NCBI GenBank assembly: GCA_009760855.2
Contig: WPIO01000047.1
Span: 1,397,001-1,461,000 of the forward strand
Reading direction: 5' to 3'
DNA: 64,000 nt
From: Cristatella mucedo
Taxonomy: Eukaryota; Bryozoa; Phylactolaemata; Cristatellidae
Below the pieces are notes generated by a model. It was given only the letters and a program-made list of their open reading frames with translations, did no database searches and was not told where the DNA came from. Shown here piece after piece: positions 24,086 to 37,900 of the stretch. Position numbers and translations under genes: made by a program. Position 1 is the stretch's first letter, and each line of letters begins with the position of its first letter.

Positions 24086-25459
24086 ATACAAAAGAGGCTG
24101 CTTAATTTGCTAGTATTTGTTTATTATCAAGTGTTCGACTTGCTAGAAAGCAGAAGAGATCATCAAATCCTAGGTTTTTCTTGAGTTGCACATCGCCAAG
24201 TAAGTATAGTCACAGAAGAATATTAAATTGAGCGTGCGACCTTTGCCGTGAGTGGAGCCGCGAGCCGGAAGGGGTATTGAATCAGTCAACGTACCAAATT
24301 CTGTGCATACGGTGTCAATTGATGTAATCTAATGGCCCTGCCGCTGGTTTCGTGGTTTTGAGGGTTTCTGTTTTTATTGAGGTTGAATCACGGACCTCAT
24401 TGATGGCGGCGGGAGCGTGGGCACAGGAGAGAACGGCTGTGAGCCGGCGCCCTACGAGCCCAAATACACAGTTGTTCTCGGACGATCGGTGTTTTCGTAC
24501 CGTCGCTAACTTGTCGTCTGAGCGTCAGGCCACAAATGGGTCATCAAAATAAATGTTCAAATCGCCCAGCATGCCGAAGAGGTTATGCCTGGAATGCAAA
24601 ATCTAAATTAGAACAGAAAAATCTGAAATAAAAGAAAACCGTCTATCATGGAGGCATTAGATTACTGTCACCGTTGGAGGCTTCGTGTTAATAGGAGGCA
24701 GTGCAAGCATTTTGACAAACTGGTTTGGGACCGGAAGCTACTTGAAATGATTTAGAGAAAAACCAGCAATAGTGGAGATTAAGCGAGAAAAGCTACCAGA
24801 TTTGCGGTCGCTTTTGCCAGGCGACAGCAGCAGCACTAACATTTTGCCGAGAGGTAAGACAAATAAGCCGAACGAACATAGTCGTGGGCTCTCACCTTAC
24901 TGCACATGCAGGGCGCCTTACTAGACAATAAGTACTCTTGCGTGCCGTTCAACTGCGAGAAGTTTTTCTAACTGTATATCGAAAGAAAAACATTAAGGAT
25001 TTTGTGGTGCAAATCTGGTAAATTATCGATATTTAAAAATACACGAAAAGTATTAAATATAGGGAAAAGACGATGAATTGCAGCCGTCATTTAATGCACT
25101 GAAGCAAACAATTCTCTTTAGTCTTACCTGAAAACTAGCGAAATTCAAAAATAGTTGAATCTACATATAAAGGAAAGTTTTCTCTTTAATAATTTTCAGC
25201 TCATCTTGAGATTTAATATATTAAGCAACCGGCCTGGTACTCATTGATCAAGCCCTTCTACCCAGCATCAGAAACTGAATCGAAATAAAACTGCCAGTCT
25301 TGCGGCAGGCTAAATAGTTAAGGTACGAGAGGACTTGCTGCAGACTCACTCTTCAGCAAAGCACCAGTGCACTTAGTGTGCGAAACTGCAAAAAGAGTTC
25401 GAGCATTTAAGACGCGTAACTTCGCCACTATTTATTGACTTCGGGGTTTGGAAGAAAGA
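24086..25459. other. No recognised gene
   Basis: A GC-richer patch at 24230-24560 has a 66-codon frame with no known motif; the rest is AT-rich with no recognised repeats or exons. Confidence 0.4.
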
Positions 25460-25585
25460 GGTAGGTGGCTTTGGTTATAGTTATGGTTACCCTTTGGGTG
25501 GCAGGTAGCCAATTGCAACCAGGTCTCGTGGGTACTTGAAGCGCCAGAATAAAGATTAAGTTAGCTTACAAATCCTATCCTTACC
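25460..25585 (+). mobile_element. SINE1-like, degenerate
   Basis: The tail GAAGCGCCAGAATAAAGATTAAG matches SINE1, and the upstream GGTTATGGTTACC...AACCAGGTCTCGTGGGT is an eroded head. Confidence 0.45.
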
Positions 25586-25796
25586 TGTTCAAATAAATTT
25601 CATTTCTTTATTTATCTTTCGTTAGGTGGCACATGTCAAATTGTGCACCAGGCTCTGGGCTAGGAGAAGTTAAGGTCTAGGGAATGGGCCTGACGATGCT
25701 CTGCCAGCGTCTTGCTGCCTTGCTCAGTGTGCCGGACGGATGTTGCTGTTCACCATGGCTTGTTCTAAAAGCTTGTTCACCTCCTGCTCCGTCAAA

Positions 25797-25797
25797 T

Positions 25798-25869
<72 letters not shown>

Positions 25870-25885
25870 GTGTGTGTGTGTGTGT
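25797..25885. repeat. (CA)n-(TA)n-(TG)n compound microsatellite
   Basis: About 65 bp of CA dinucleotide, a short ATATAT and then about 20 bp of TG, forming an imperfect inverted repeat. Confidence 0.97.
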
Positions 25886-25954
25886 AAATTACAATACCAT
25901 TTACATTAAATTACACTCGCGTTGTTATATTACGTAGTTGATTACGTTTACAAA

Positions 25955-26492
25955 TTTAGACCGGGCTGCCATATCTAAATTGGTACATGCATTTTTGTGA
26001 CATCCCTTCGTGACTTCTGTGACTCACTGCTTGCTGGTCTACCGGCCTATACACTCGGTCGCTTACAGCTGGTGCAAAACTCTGCGGCTAGGCTTGTCTG
26101 TCGTGACAGTCGCAGTAGCCACATCTCACCACTTCTCGCCGACCTGCACTGGCTCTCACTCAAGCAACGCATCGACTTCGAGGTGTTGTCACTAACTTTT
26201 AGGTCCCGTCATTATTTGGCTCCAGCCTACCTATCAGATCTACTCCCTCACCAGACTAAGCATCGTATCACTCGCTTTTCGGAATCGAATTGCTTACCTA
26301 TACCTCGTACAAACTTCCAATACTTTCTTTTCGCCCAGACCGTATGTTTAGTACGCGAGCTCCCAAAGCCCGGAACTCATTCCCGACCTGCGCCACCTCT
26401 CCTGACTCGCCCATATTTAAAAAGAAACTAAAAATACATCTATTTATCATATTATTTAGTGGGTCCTTGTGATTTGTCCTTCGTGTGCTTAT
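25955..26492 (+). mobile_element. LINE A C-terminal fragment (mosaic, part 1)
   Basis: Frame 25997-26431 encodes FCDSLLAGLPAYTLGRLQLV, DLHWLSLKQRID and related LINE A C-terminal residues. It stops at GTGTGCTTAT before the usual 3' untranslated end and abuts an inverted LINE A tail. Confidence 0.9.
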
Positions 26493-26682
26493 AATAATAA
26501 TAATGCTTTTGATAAAGCGCCCTCACAGAATTCCATCTCTTTCTAGGCACTTTACATTTGCTGCATAGGAAACACGGTCGAATGGTGAGTAGCATCGTGC
26601 TTGATAAGCAACACGAATAACATGGTTAGGGGTGACATGCACAGGGTCAGCATGCAACTGTGGTTAGTGGCAGGATGCACAG
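26493..26682 (-). mobile_element. LINE A 3' tail inverted (mosaic, part 2)
   Basis: (AAT)n, GATAAAGCGCCCTCACAG, CCATCTCTTTCTAGGCAC, then GGTTAGGGGTGACATGCACA: an inverted LINE A 3' end of about 190 bp. Confidence 0.9.
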
Positions 26683-27170
26683 TTTGGACTTGTTTAGATA
26701 AGGATACCACGTCCAAGTTGGTCCATGCATTTGTGACATCCCGTCTTGACTTCTGTAACTCACTGCTTGCTAGCATACCGGCATGTGTAATCAGGCGCTT
26801 ACAGCCGGTGCAAAGCTCTGCAGCCAGGCTTGTCTGTAGCGAGCGTAGCAGTTGCCACATCTCGCTGACCTGCGCCGGTCTGCCCCGACTCGTTCCAGTG
26901 TCTTTGATAGGAATAGCAGAAGGGAGAATGGGCGGTAGTCGCTCATGTTCCCAAATTCTCTTATGCATGCTGACACTGTGCATGCTGCCACTAACCATAC
27001 TTGCATGCTGACCCTGTGCATGTCATCACTAAACACGTTATTCTTGTTGTTTATTGAGCATGCTAACACTAACCGTTCGATCGTGCTTCCTTTGAAGCAA
27101 ATGTATAAACCTAGAAAGAGATCGAGTTCTCTGACGACACTATATCAAATGTACTATAAGTATTATTATT
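26683..27170 (+). mobile_element. LINE A fragments (mosaic, part 3) with internal inversion
   Basis: 26683-26868 is sense LINE A (CLDKDTTSKLVHAFVTSRLD). Segment 26869-26956 is antisense LINE A from the RT finger region (reverse strand MSDYRPFSLLLFLSKTLERV). 26957-27170 is the sense 3' end (GCATGCTGACACTGTGCATG, CCTAGAAAGAGATCGAG, ATTATTATT). Confidence 0.85.
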
Positions 27171-27895
27171 AAATTTATCAAATATAAATTAATTGCAAGT
27201 ATACCTTACACTATTGTGGGGGGGGGACAAATTGTCTTAAATACGGGCGCTCTTCGTAGCTCCGTGAACTGTACAGAACCGGTAAGTACATCGCGGTGTT
27301 CTAAGGCTCAGTGCGTCACCAGTATGTCAGGCATTAACAAGGACTAGAACTTTGTGAACGCTGTGTTTTAGGCCTAGTTTGCGAGGAAGGTAGAAGCCGC
27401 AACTTATTACTTCCTTAACTGGCCTCCTGGTCAAGCTATGCTTCTCACTTTCTCTACGTTGCGAGATACAGTCTGCTGGCTACCGTACGTTAAGCTTAGG
27501 CCAGTTAGGCTTCGAGTATGCTGTCGAAAATTCTCAAGCCTGACACCGGCTTCGTCTTTGTTTCTTTTTCCAGTTATTCCACAGATACTCACACATATAT
27601 ACGTACATATGCACAAAATGTAGGGCCCAAAAGTGTTGGCAACCCATTGTTAATGATGAGTAGTAGGCATTTGACCATCAAACCTTAGCCCAAAGAACAA
27701 GGAACAAATGGGCAATTTGCCACAATGCCCTTCGCGGTTCGAGTTTTCAAAAACCAGCACAGACAGCTCACAGAAATAACGAGAATGCACCTGTAACGCT
27801 TAAAATTGATTCAAAAACGCCAGATTTCCCCGTTTTTCACCACCTTAGAAAAACTGCGTTGGCTGTCGTTGAAAGTGTACGCGAATGCCTGAGTA

Positions 27896-27897
<2 letters not shown>

Positions 27898-27988
<91 letters not shown>

Positions 27989-27990
27989 AC
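27898..27990. repeat. (GT)n microsatellite
   Basis: About 90 bp of GT dinucleotide, followed by variant GT-rich sequence to about 28015. Confidence 0.98.
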
Positions 27991-28851
27991 GGGCGTGTGT
28001 AAGTGTGTGTGTGAGCACATGTACATATATATCACGCGCGGAATTATTTGAAACTGGCTCATACGTTCATCTTTACAGTAGTTAGAGAAAAAGCTAGACA
28101 ACTCCTAAGCTTCTGTATTTCCGGTGCAAGCAAGCACACTCTTAAGGTTGCCAGGGCCAGCAAAGCACAGTACTGTAACGCAGCAGGCCTTGCAAGCTCA
28201 GTCGAGAACACGAGACGAATTTTTTCAAGGATTAAGTTTGAACAAGTGACTGCCATTAGTAAATAATTGTTTTAAAAAAATTCGATGAAGTTGGTAGGAA
28301 ATTGTTTAAAGAAAATTTTAATTAAGTTGCAAACTAGAGCATGAGAACTTTTGATGGTGCAAACAGGCACAGTTTGAGAAGCACCTACAGCCTGTATCTG
28401 CTGGAACTGATCAGATCAAAGAATGTGTAAGCCAGGTTCTGGCGTGACAACGAATGCAAAGATGTAGGGATTTTTGCAGACCTATCTATTCGTTAGTTCA
28501 TTCAACATAATTTGCAAATCGTGAAGCCGAGCTCAATCTGTAGGATATCTACCAGACAGCAATGTTGCTGAGCCAATCACTCAGTCGAGCAACGTGCCAT
28601 AGAGTACAGCTTGCAGGTATTTACAACAGAAAGCAAGCTACTATAAGCTTGCACAGCCCGAGCAAGAGGATAGCAGATTGCTCAGAGCACAACTTAACAA
28701 TGATGTCCATACCGGGTGACACAAGAATGGCCATGCACATACAACGCCAAAAGTCTAGACAGAGGCAGCAAAAAGGAAATGAATGCATTGAGCTCAAACA
28801 GTGCAATCTCAGAGCAGGCACCGTCAACGGCGTGCCATTCTCTCTGTCTGG

Positions 28852-28914
28852 CTAGCTCTGAATCGAGTTTTGCATGGCTATTCTTAGCTGCTCATCGTCA
28901 GTTGAGTCGAAGTC
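28852..28914 (-). CDS. RNF-A exon 6 (UIM and stop)
   Basis: Acceptor ATAATTGTAG|GAC; 63 bp in phase 0 encoding DFDSTDDEQLRIAMQNS... and TAG. The acidic patch, Leu, Ala and Ser spacing is that of a ubiquitin-interacting motif. Confidence 0.9.
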   Translation of the reverse strand, partial: DFDSTDDEQLRIAMQNSIQS

Positions 28915-31900
28915 CTACAATTATAGTGTAGCGACACTGTCTCGGCTGAAGTGGCAGCAGCAGTTGCTGAAACTAGCAGAACATTCCAGAACGCCCTGAG
29001 TACGTGAGGCCAGAGTCTGGCTGACAATAAAAATCGATGGCCAAAAAAATAGCTGGCTTCGATCCGTTACTTGCTTTTACCAAGTAATTTAAATGGCGCT
29101 TGTCTTATTTATGATGGCATCAACGACATACCTGGCATACCAAGTATGTGACAATAATAACACAAGGTGGCAGAGTTTAATTTTTGTCCTTGGGTAAAAC
29201 GTTTTTTCCTAATCCCGTATGTCTATAACAAATAGAAAACTAGCTATTGTTTCATAACAACTTTGCTTCTGTGGTCAGGACAATATTTTAAAAATTCGTG
29301 GGCGTTGCTGGTAGCCGCAGTGCTGACGGCAGTGCTCTCGAACAAATAGCATGAGGTAGTAAGGGTCAGTCGGGCATAATACTATAGAGAGGAATTAATA
29401 GCAATCCAGCAGTACACGTGATTAACATGAACAATTCAGTTTACGTTATCGCAGAGTAAAAGAATAGCGAATTGCCGAATGTGATTGCCATGGCATCAAG
29501 AGGTTGCTTTCGCCCAGTAGATGCACTTAGCTATCTATATGTGTAGACAACGTATCAAGGGAAAAGCAAAAAGTTACTCCATGAAAACATCTGCGAGCAT
29601 GCACGAGGCCTAAAAAGCAAACTCTGGGAAAATGGTCAGGGATTAAGACAAGCCCGGGGCACATTATTTCATATGCAAACATCGCAAGAGAACTCTTGAA
29701 GGTAAAGTGAACCACTACAGGTCGCTAGATGGAATTTCTTGCTTAAAATTGGGTATTACCATTCTTTAGTTCACAAGACTATGCTTACAGTTGGTACACG
29801 AGAGAAACAGAAGCCAGGAATTTGCTATGCCAATAATTTTGCAAGAACCGACTAACCACTCAAGACACTGCTGCTTCTATATGTCACATCCTTTCTAACG
29901 TCATACTGGCAAGAGGATGCCTCCTATCATTTATTTAATCATTCCTTTATTAATCATCCCAGTCCCACTATACCCTCGAGGTCCTCATTTCCTCCTCTTC
30001 GTGCATGCAGACACTGTTGCATGCTGCCACGAACGGCACTTGCATGCTGACCCTGTGCATGTCACCCCTAACCATGTTATTCATGTTGTTTATCAAGCAT
30101 GATATTACTCACCATTTAATCACGTTTCCCTTTGCAAAAAATGTAATGCGCCTAGAAAGATATTGAGTTCTCTGAGGGCACTTTATCAAGTACATTATTA
30201 TTATTAATTATTATCATTATTATTTTGACAAGAATCTGGACATGATCAGGAAAGCTCGTGCTCGTTGGAGTGGTTAGCAGCATTCCATGCAATCACAAGG
30301 CTGAAAATATGAGCATCTGGTTTAGGCTTTCATAAAGAACGATGCCAAAATGGGATGCAGAATAATCCACTTCCTTGATGCTCATATTGGACAATTCAAA
30401 GGAGAACGTGGGAGCTTATTTAAAGAAGACAGGGGGATGCTTTCGCCAGTATATATCGGGCTTTGAATGTCGTTACCAATGACAGTCTAACAAAACAAGC
30501 TGATTGAATTGTTAGGAATCTTCGACCAGAAAGCATTTTGTACTAGAGACGCGAATTCAGAACATTCCTTTCAGAACCCTTTTGAATGGTCATTATTGAA
30601 TGACTTCAGAGAAAATACTGTAAATTTTGACTAATCGGCTGTTCTCTCATATTAAATGTGAACTACAATAGGAAAACCTTTAGGGTTTCTCATCGGATGT
30701 GGATTCACTTCAAGTTAAACACTGCTCAGGGCATAAGACCAAAATTGTAGGTAATAATGGCCATTGCATATACTGCTGAGGCATAACCAATTAAAGGTCA
30801 GCTGATTCAACTGCTTCATTTATATAGCAGCAGAAGAACCTTATCGGCCATCATCACAGCTTGCAGCGGGCAATATAAAGGATCGCCCACTACAGGACTC
30901 AAACTCACGACCAGGGTCGTAAAGAGTAAACAGGGAATAAATCTTACTATCCAAGGGAAAACTTACATGATATGGTGTAACAATAAGAGACTGTTTGAAT
31001 AGTACCCTAAGGGAAGTTTAACATAAAAGCACTTAGTAACTCACTTCATGAGAATCAATAACCATGGCATACAAATAAAAAAAAATTAAAAATACTAACT
31101 GGTTTAACAGCCTCTTTTGCATAGCGACAAAAGAGTCTTTTTACCCACCGCAGGATTCGAACCCGCGACTTCGGGACAGAAGTCGTGAAAATCAACCGCC
31201 TTGCCTGGTGTGCCCATAGCTGACAGCAGGAGAAATTGACTAAACTCGCCAATACGTTTTTGAGGTTTATAGGCACTTAATCTGCTTGCAAGCAACCATT
31301 TCGGTTCATGTTTACACTATCATCATTCGAACGGAGGAGCAGTAGGGGGAATGGCAAGTTACCTGCTAAACAGGGTTCTCACTATACACTTCGAGAGACA
31401 TGGGCATTGCTGAGCTCACACGGGCATCGCTGACCTCTGGCAATAATAATAATAATATTGCACTTGATAAAGCAGTGCATCATTCGATGGTGGAAACTTT
31501 AGATAATATCAGGCATCGAAATGGTTACACTATGGCCGTTAGGTATTCACCTGCAAATGGAATAGCGATTGATGGGATTGGTCTCTTAGAAAATTGAGTC
31601 GGCATATCTAAATAAACAATTTTCCTTGGGTCGTTAGGACAGCATTTAGTGGGTCCCTGTGATTCGTCCTTCACGTGCTTATGCGTGCTGACACTGTGCA
31701 TGCTGCCACTAACCACATTTGCATGCTGACCCTGTGCATGTCACCCCTAACCATATTATTCATTTCGTTTGTTTTTTCAAGCATGATTTTACTTACCATT
31801 CAATTGCATTTCACTTTACAGCAAATGTAAAGCGCCTAGAGAGAGATTAAGTTCTCTGAGGGCGCTTTATCAAGTGAATTATTATTATTATTCTTAGTAC

Positions 31901-34900
31901 AACCAAGCTTTTACATAGCCAAAGTTCCGGAGTCGACCAAAAGCCTCACACACTTTTTGTCGTAAAATTCAGCAGATCAAACAGGCTCATTTCAAATAGC
32001 AGCAGAAGAGCCTAAATGACTATCAGAGCCGTTTACTAAGGACAATTAAGGATCGTCTGCTTGAGGACTCAAACTGACAACCTGGGCATGAAGTGAAAGT
32101 ACCTTACCCTTGGGCTAAGACTCGGCGGCAATCAAGGCATCGCTGGTCCATTAGGGCAACAAAGGCTATTCGAAAAACGTTCGTGGCTCACAAGTCACCA
32201 GGATATGGCAGCAGCCAGCAGGTTTTCTTAGTAAAGCAGATAATATACATAATATACATAATATACACGACTACCAAAGATTAGTGCCTAATGGTGCTCA
32301 CCCAAAGGCCGAAAACAGAAACATGCTGCTTTATCTGGACCCCATGCTTTACAAGCATACGGCGGTGCAAACGTGCACCGGTTTGCATCAGATTTACATT
32401 TTACCATTAAGTGAACTACATGCTTGCAAGTCACACAGGCAAAGTTGTGATCGCCATAACACTGCACTGACGATTTTGCCTATTAATTGCCAAGTGCTCT
32501 ACTGGCATAAGTTATAAGCTGTTATGTAGCTGCCAAAACATAATTGCTGAACATATGCTGAGTAGTTCAGTTCACACAGGTACAAGGGACTTGCACACAA
32601 GTATCCAATCAATCTGTACACTATTATAATTTCGATCAGCATACTGATAAGTGACTGCAAGAATGCAAAGTGTCAGCAAACATGGCCTGCTAGGCAGGTT
32701 CAGACAAAGGCTGCTAAAAAGCACCATCTGCTGAGGCAGCACACTCACCACGTAAAATTCATAATCAAACTGATGGCGTAGCTGCAGGTGCTGAAGCAGA
32801 TGCCCACTGACTCTAGCCGTATCACCCCAAGGCATGACAGCACAGATCGGACATACCTTCAGAAAATACAGCAAACGACAGCGCGTGAGTTCGAGCAGCT
32901 AGAAGTATGTGGAGATACAGTCGTTCGATGCACCACTTAGTATTTGCACCACTCAAATATCAAGGAAATCTCTCTGAAAGCCATGAAGAAGGAGTATAAC
33001 AAAAGCCCAGGAACTCAGGCATACACATATCTTGACAGAGATGCCTCATCGCTCGGCTTGTCAAGCACACGTGCAATGTCAAAATTTGAAAAGAGATATT
33101 GTATTCTTCTGTATTCCGGTTAATCCACAATGACGACTATTCTAAGTGCAAATTTTTTTTTAATTCGGGTTGCAAACCCTTCCGACTCAAGCGATGTAGA
33201 CATGTGCTTAGTGACAGAGTATGTTCAGCAGATACGCAGATCTGGAGGACTTGGAACTTTTACTAGAACGCTTGCACATCTGGAAGAGGATAAAAAACCG
33301 TCTTTGCTCATTAGTGAACGAATCGTCTTTCTAGAAAAAGGGAAGTGTGACAGAACCTTTAGGGTGTATCAGCAAAGCTCGGTAAACTTTTGCTATGCCT
33401 TAACATGCATTCACTTCAACACTGTTTGCAAAAGAAAGCATTTACAATGCAGATCGCAGATTACAGAGCTCATATTCACAATTCTTGGAGCGCCTACGAT
33501 TTCTTCTTCCTAATTGTCGACACCGGGGACTTCCTTTCTTGTCGTCGTAGTATGTGCTACTTCTAGGCTACTTACTTCTATGCTACTTACTTCCTCGTGT
33601 GCTCAATCTTCCCTTTTCCACATCGTCGTTAGTAATGCTAAACCTATACTACTCTGTTGTATCCCTGTTACCGGCATATTGCTTTTGTTGTGATGTGTGC
33701 AAACTGTAAATCCCTCGAGACTTTATTGTACATATGATTGCATTTTTGGCACCACCTACATGTCAGCATTCGGTCATCTCAACGTCCCTCAAGAACCAGA
33801 TTCAGGTCTTTTGATGGGTTGGCCTTAAGCTCATCTGTACCGAAAGTCTGGAACTTACTCCCGGCTACGGTCACTATCTGCAATGACTGTGCATCCTTTA
33901 AGTCACAACTCGAGATGCATCTGTTTGGTTCTGCTTTTTGGTCACCCCGGTTAATATACATATTTTGTTTGTATAGCACCGTAGGAGAAATTAATTTCTG
34001 TTCAGGCACTTCACATTTGCCACGGGCTCGAGTAAACCACCTTGCCCATCAAATACATTTACCTTGACCTCGGTAGTTAAAGGCAGGCACCTTAACCATT
34101 GGACTTGCCTTTTTCCGTTTCGGAGTGCTTAGCATGCTCAGTTGAACACGATTCACTACATGTTACTAGCCATAGGTTTTACTAACCCGTGGCCGTGAGT
34201 GTCTTCATTATTGCTTTAGCATGATGGCCTTACCATGATAGGCGTTTACTTTTACCTGCTTGATCCGGTGGAAGTTAATCAGTGTGTTCTGATTCTTCTG
34301 TTCTGATCACTTTTCTCGTTATGGAGGGAGATGAAGTCTGAGTGAGCCCCACCCACCGTAGGATCGACGAAGTCACTAAGGCTTTGACTTCGACATAGAA
34401 AACTCTCCAATAGGGCAACAACTACTTAGTCTTTGAATGCACGTGTGATATCAATATAAACTACTGTAACTTACTACTTAAAGTTGTCCTATCTGTGCAA
34501 TACAAAGTTAACCACTGATTCAAAAACCAGCAGCTAGGCTTGTCTGTTGTGAAGGTCAAAACTTCCACAGTATACAACTTCTCACAGATCCGAATTGGCT
34601 CGTTATTAGGCAGCTTATTGACGTCAAGGCTGTGTCACTTACTTTTGGGTCCTTTGGTTCTCTAGCTTTGGTCTACCTATCTGAAATACTTATTAATCAA
34701 GCTTTTCATGGTATCTCCCCCCTCTTTTGACTTAATTCATTAAGTTGTGCCTCTATGCAATATCACATCCTTTGAAGACTGGCCATCAGTGGTATGCTTT
34801 CTACGCCTGCAACTCACCGTCGACTGACGTCACGACACCCGCTGACTTAAATTAAATGGATGATAAACACCAAACAGTTACTCGTAGTAATTGTTCTTTG

Positions 34901-37900
34901 CAAGTTGTCCTCTGTGTGCTTTTGCATGTTGAAATGGTGCGTTTTATGATTATTAATCAATTAACATGCAAATATAAAGTGCCTAGAAAGAGACTTTGTC
35001 ATCCTAAAGCCCTATACATATGCTAGACACTCGGTTGTCTTTGGAAGTAGGTCGATCAGAAACCTATGCTAATACGTATTTTCCTTTCCTAACACCACAG
35101 TCGGCCGACCATACCTCGATAAGCAGCAGGACAATGTATTGGTAATGCATCAACCAATGCGCTGAATAGCAATCACGATGCTACCTTAAAAACGGTACAT
35201 ATATAACAGACAATCTCGTCATTGGCTTTAAGGCCAATTAATTGTCTTGCTATGTGGAGGTGAAAGCACGGGCCAGAACCCAAGCATTGTACTCCACTGA
35301 ACCGTGCAACCCGCATGCAGCCAAAATACTAGAGCAGTAACTTCAAAAGTCGTATGTCACAAAATGTCACTGCTACCACTGTGTGGCTGGTTAATAAACA
35401 GGCAAGTATTTTCCTTATCTGTTGTAAAAACCAGGATCCCTGTGGGGTTTTAATAAGTAGAGCTCTGCAGTCACTTTCTTAACATTTAATCACATAGATA
35501 TGGGGGCATGGTGACTGATGTTACTTGCCGGGCACTAAGTTTGACAAGTTCAACATACCCTCTTGTGGTTTGCATCATGTGCATGTTCACGAGCGCAATG
35601 CTGCAGAAGTAGAGCCCTGTCCATGTGCATGTCAGTGCAGTATGGACAATTGAATGTGTAGCGATTCGTTCTCAAATACCTGCAAGAGGCATCGGCAACA
35701 CTAGCAACACGACGGCACATGCGCACTAGTACAAAAATACTCGACTACACACAAGCACACATACTTTAAGCCCATGTATCTCAAATAGGCACACAATAAT
35801 ACCCTAAATGTTGGAATGTAAATTGCTGCTATTGCTCTTAAAATAGTCGCTCAGCTGCACACAGGATTTTGGAGGCAAATTGGAAAGACGGCAGGAGTAA
35901 CTATTTAGACAGAACTATTAAGACAGGGGCAATTTCTTACGAAACGACAACTACTCTCCTACTGCCGACTATGGCACATCTTTTTCAGCGGTCCTGAGCT
36001 GCTATTTCTATGCTACTCACTACCTCAACTGCTCTCCTGACTCTGCTATGCTTCCCACTTTCTCTTTGTTGCGTGAGACGAAGTCTGTTGGCTACCGAAT
36101 GCGTACCGAAAGCCGCTTAGGCTGTGAGTGGGCTATACAAAACTCTCCTGCGTAACACCCACATAGTCTTTATGACTTTGTGGAGTTACAGATGGAGATA
36201 CATTACATTACAATTGAACACAACAACTATGGCTGCAGGCATGGGTACGTGCTTCACGGCTTGCAGCCCTAAATGGCAGGAAAACTCCGGTCACAGACTC
36301 AAGCGAAATTATTTTGCTACATGACTTCTCCCACTGCAATAGGGAGCTGCAACAACGGTATAAATGCCGGCGACAAGTAAAGCCATCCCAAGGATGGCTG
36401 TTCCCAGCGACGCTACAGACTGATGAAGATCCTTTGAGAAGTAGCTATTCCCCGACAATTGGCATTTCTGTGATCATCGTCTATATATTTCAATTTGCCA
36501 CCATAATTGGCAAGGGCAGTTTGTTGGGCTGCAGTGATAGTCGGTTCTAGACAATTTTTGCAACTTCTATCGGAGAGAGCTTATTTTTTTTCTCACGGTC
36601 ATCGACTAGCATTGACAGACCTCGTAGGTCAAAGAGACCATTGTGGGTAAGTGACTGATGCAATTAACTGACTGTCAGGTTCTTCTAGCACTAGCAACTA
36701 CTGTCTGTAAAAGGTAAAAATAGGGCTTCAGCATAAATAAAACTATAACAAAAGGGTAGGGTAAATGGAATTTTTAGTCAAAGCAGGCCTATCTCCCTTT
36801 GCAGCAAATGTAAAGCGCCTAGAGAGAGATTGAGTTCTCTGAGGGCGCTTCATCAAGTGCATTATTATTATTATTATATAATAATATAACAATTCATTTA
36901 TATAGCGCCCCAAGAGAACTTAATCTCTATTCAGGCGCTTCACATATGCCTCGGGGCTCGAGCCCACGACCTCAGTCAGACCTTGGTCGGGGCGAGCACC
37001 TTAACCGCTAGACCAAACCTATTATTTTGATCATGCTGACCCCTCAGCGGCTTCGACAATGTATGGTATGGCACATTGAATAGAGAGTTGGACCGGGACC
37101 TTCATTGTCAAATGCAAGCAGCTTAACCGTGATATTGAAACCTTATGCAACTTGCTGGCTTTGGGCTTTATAGCGAATCTTTCAGCTGGACTCCACTGAA
37201 ACGTTTTAGAGCTCCCTGTCATAAATGGACCGGTCCAATAACTTAATCAAAAAACTCGTTAAGCCTAGAGCTTACAACTCGTGGTTGGCAAACATTCTGC
37301 AGCCATTATTTCAGCACCACCTAGACTGAGATGAATTCGAGATGTGATGACAAGTGGCAGGCTTAAAAATGGCTATTTTAATGCAGCGAGGAATCATGGG
37401 AGAGAAGTCCAGGAAGAATGTTACTAAGGGAAAAGCATCCACGAGGGATTTTACCTGGGGAATGGACTCTTTGATCGTATCTATCTTGCAGACAAAGAAC
37501 CTAGATATTCGACGTGCTAGATCGCCATTACGATCATCCGGTGAGATGCTGACCTGGGAGCATTGGGAGATGGTCGATGGTCGCCAGCATAAAGTGAAGT
37601 GCATGGAATTAATCTGCAACACCACACGACATACAGTGTGTGTACACAGAGTGAGGCTAAAGGGCTCCAAGCCCCCATTTAGGTACATTTTACATTTCAG
37701 GTTCAGGTCAAATTGGCCGCTCACTGCAGGCCCACGGATTTATTAAAAATCTTGGTGCTCTAGTGCAGTAGTTCCTGGATCACATGTGTGCACACACTTA
37801 AGCATGCCTCCTGCCCCCCCCCATGCGAACATACTCTCAAATTATTTAAGTACTGAGGAAGGCCAAATGAAAACGCCCATCAGGCTGCTATCCAGTCCGA

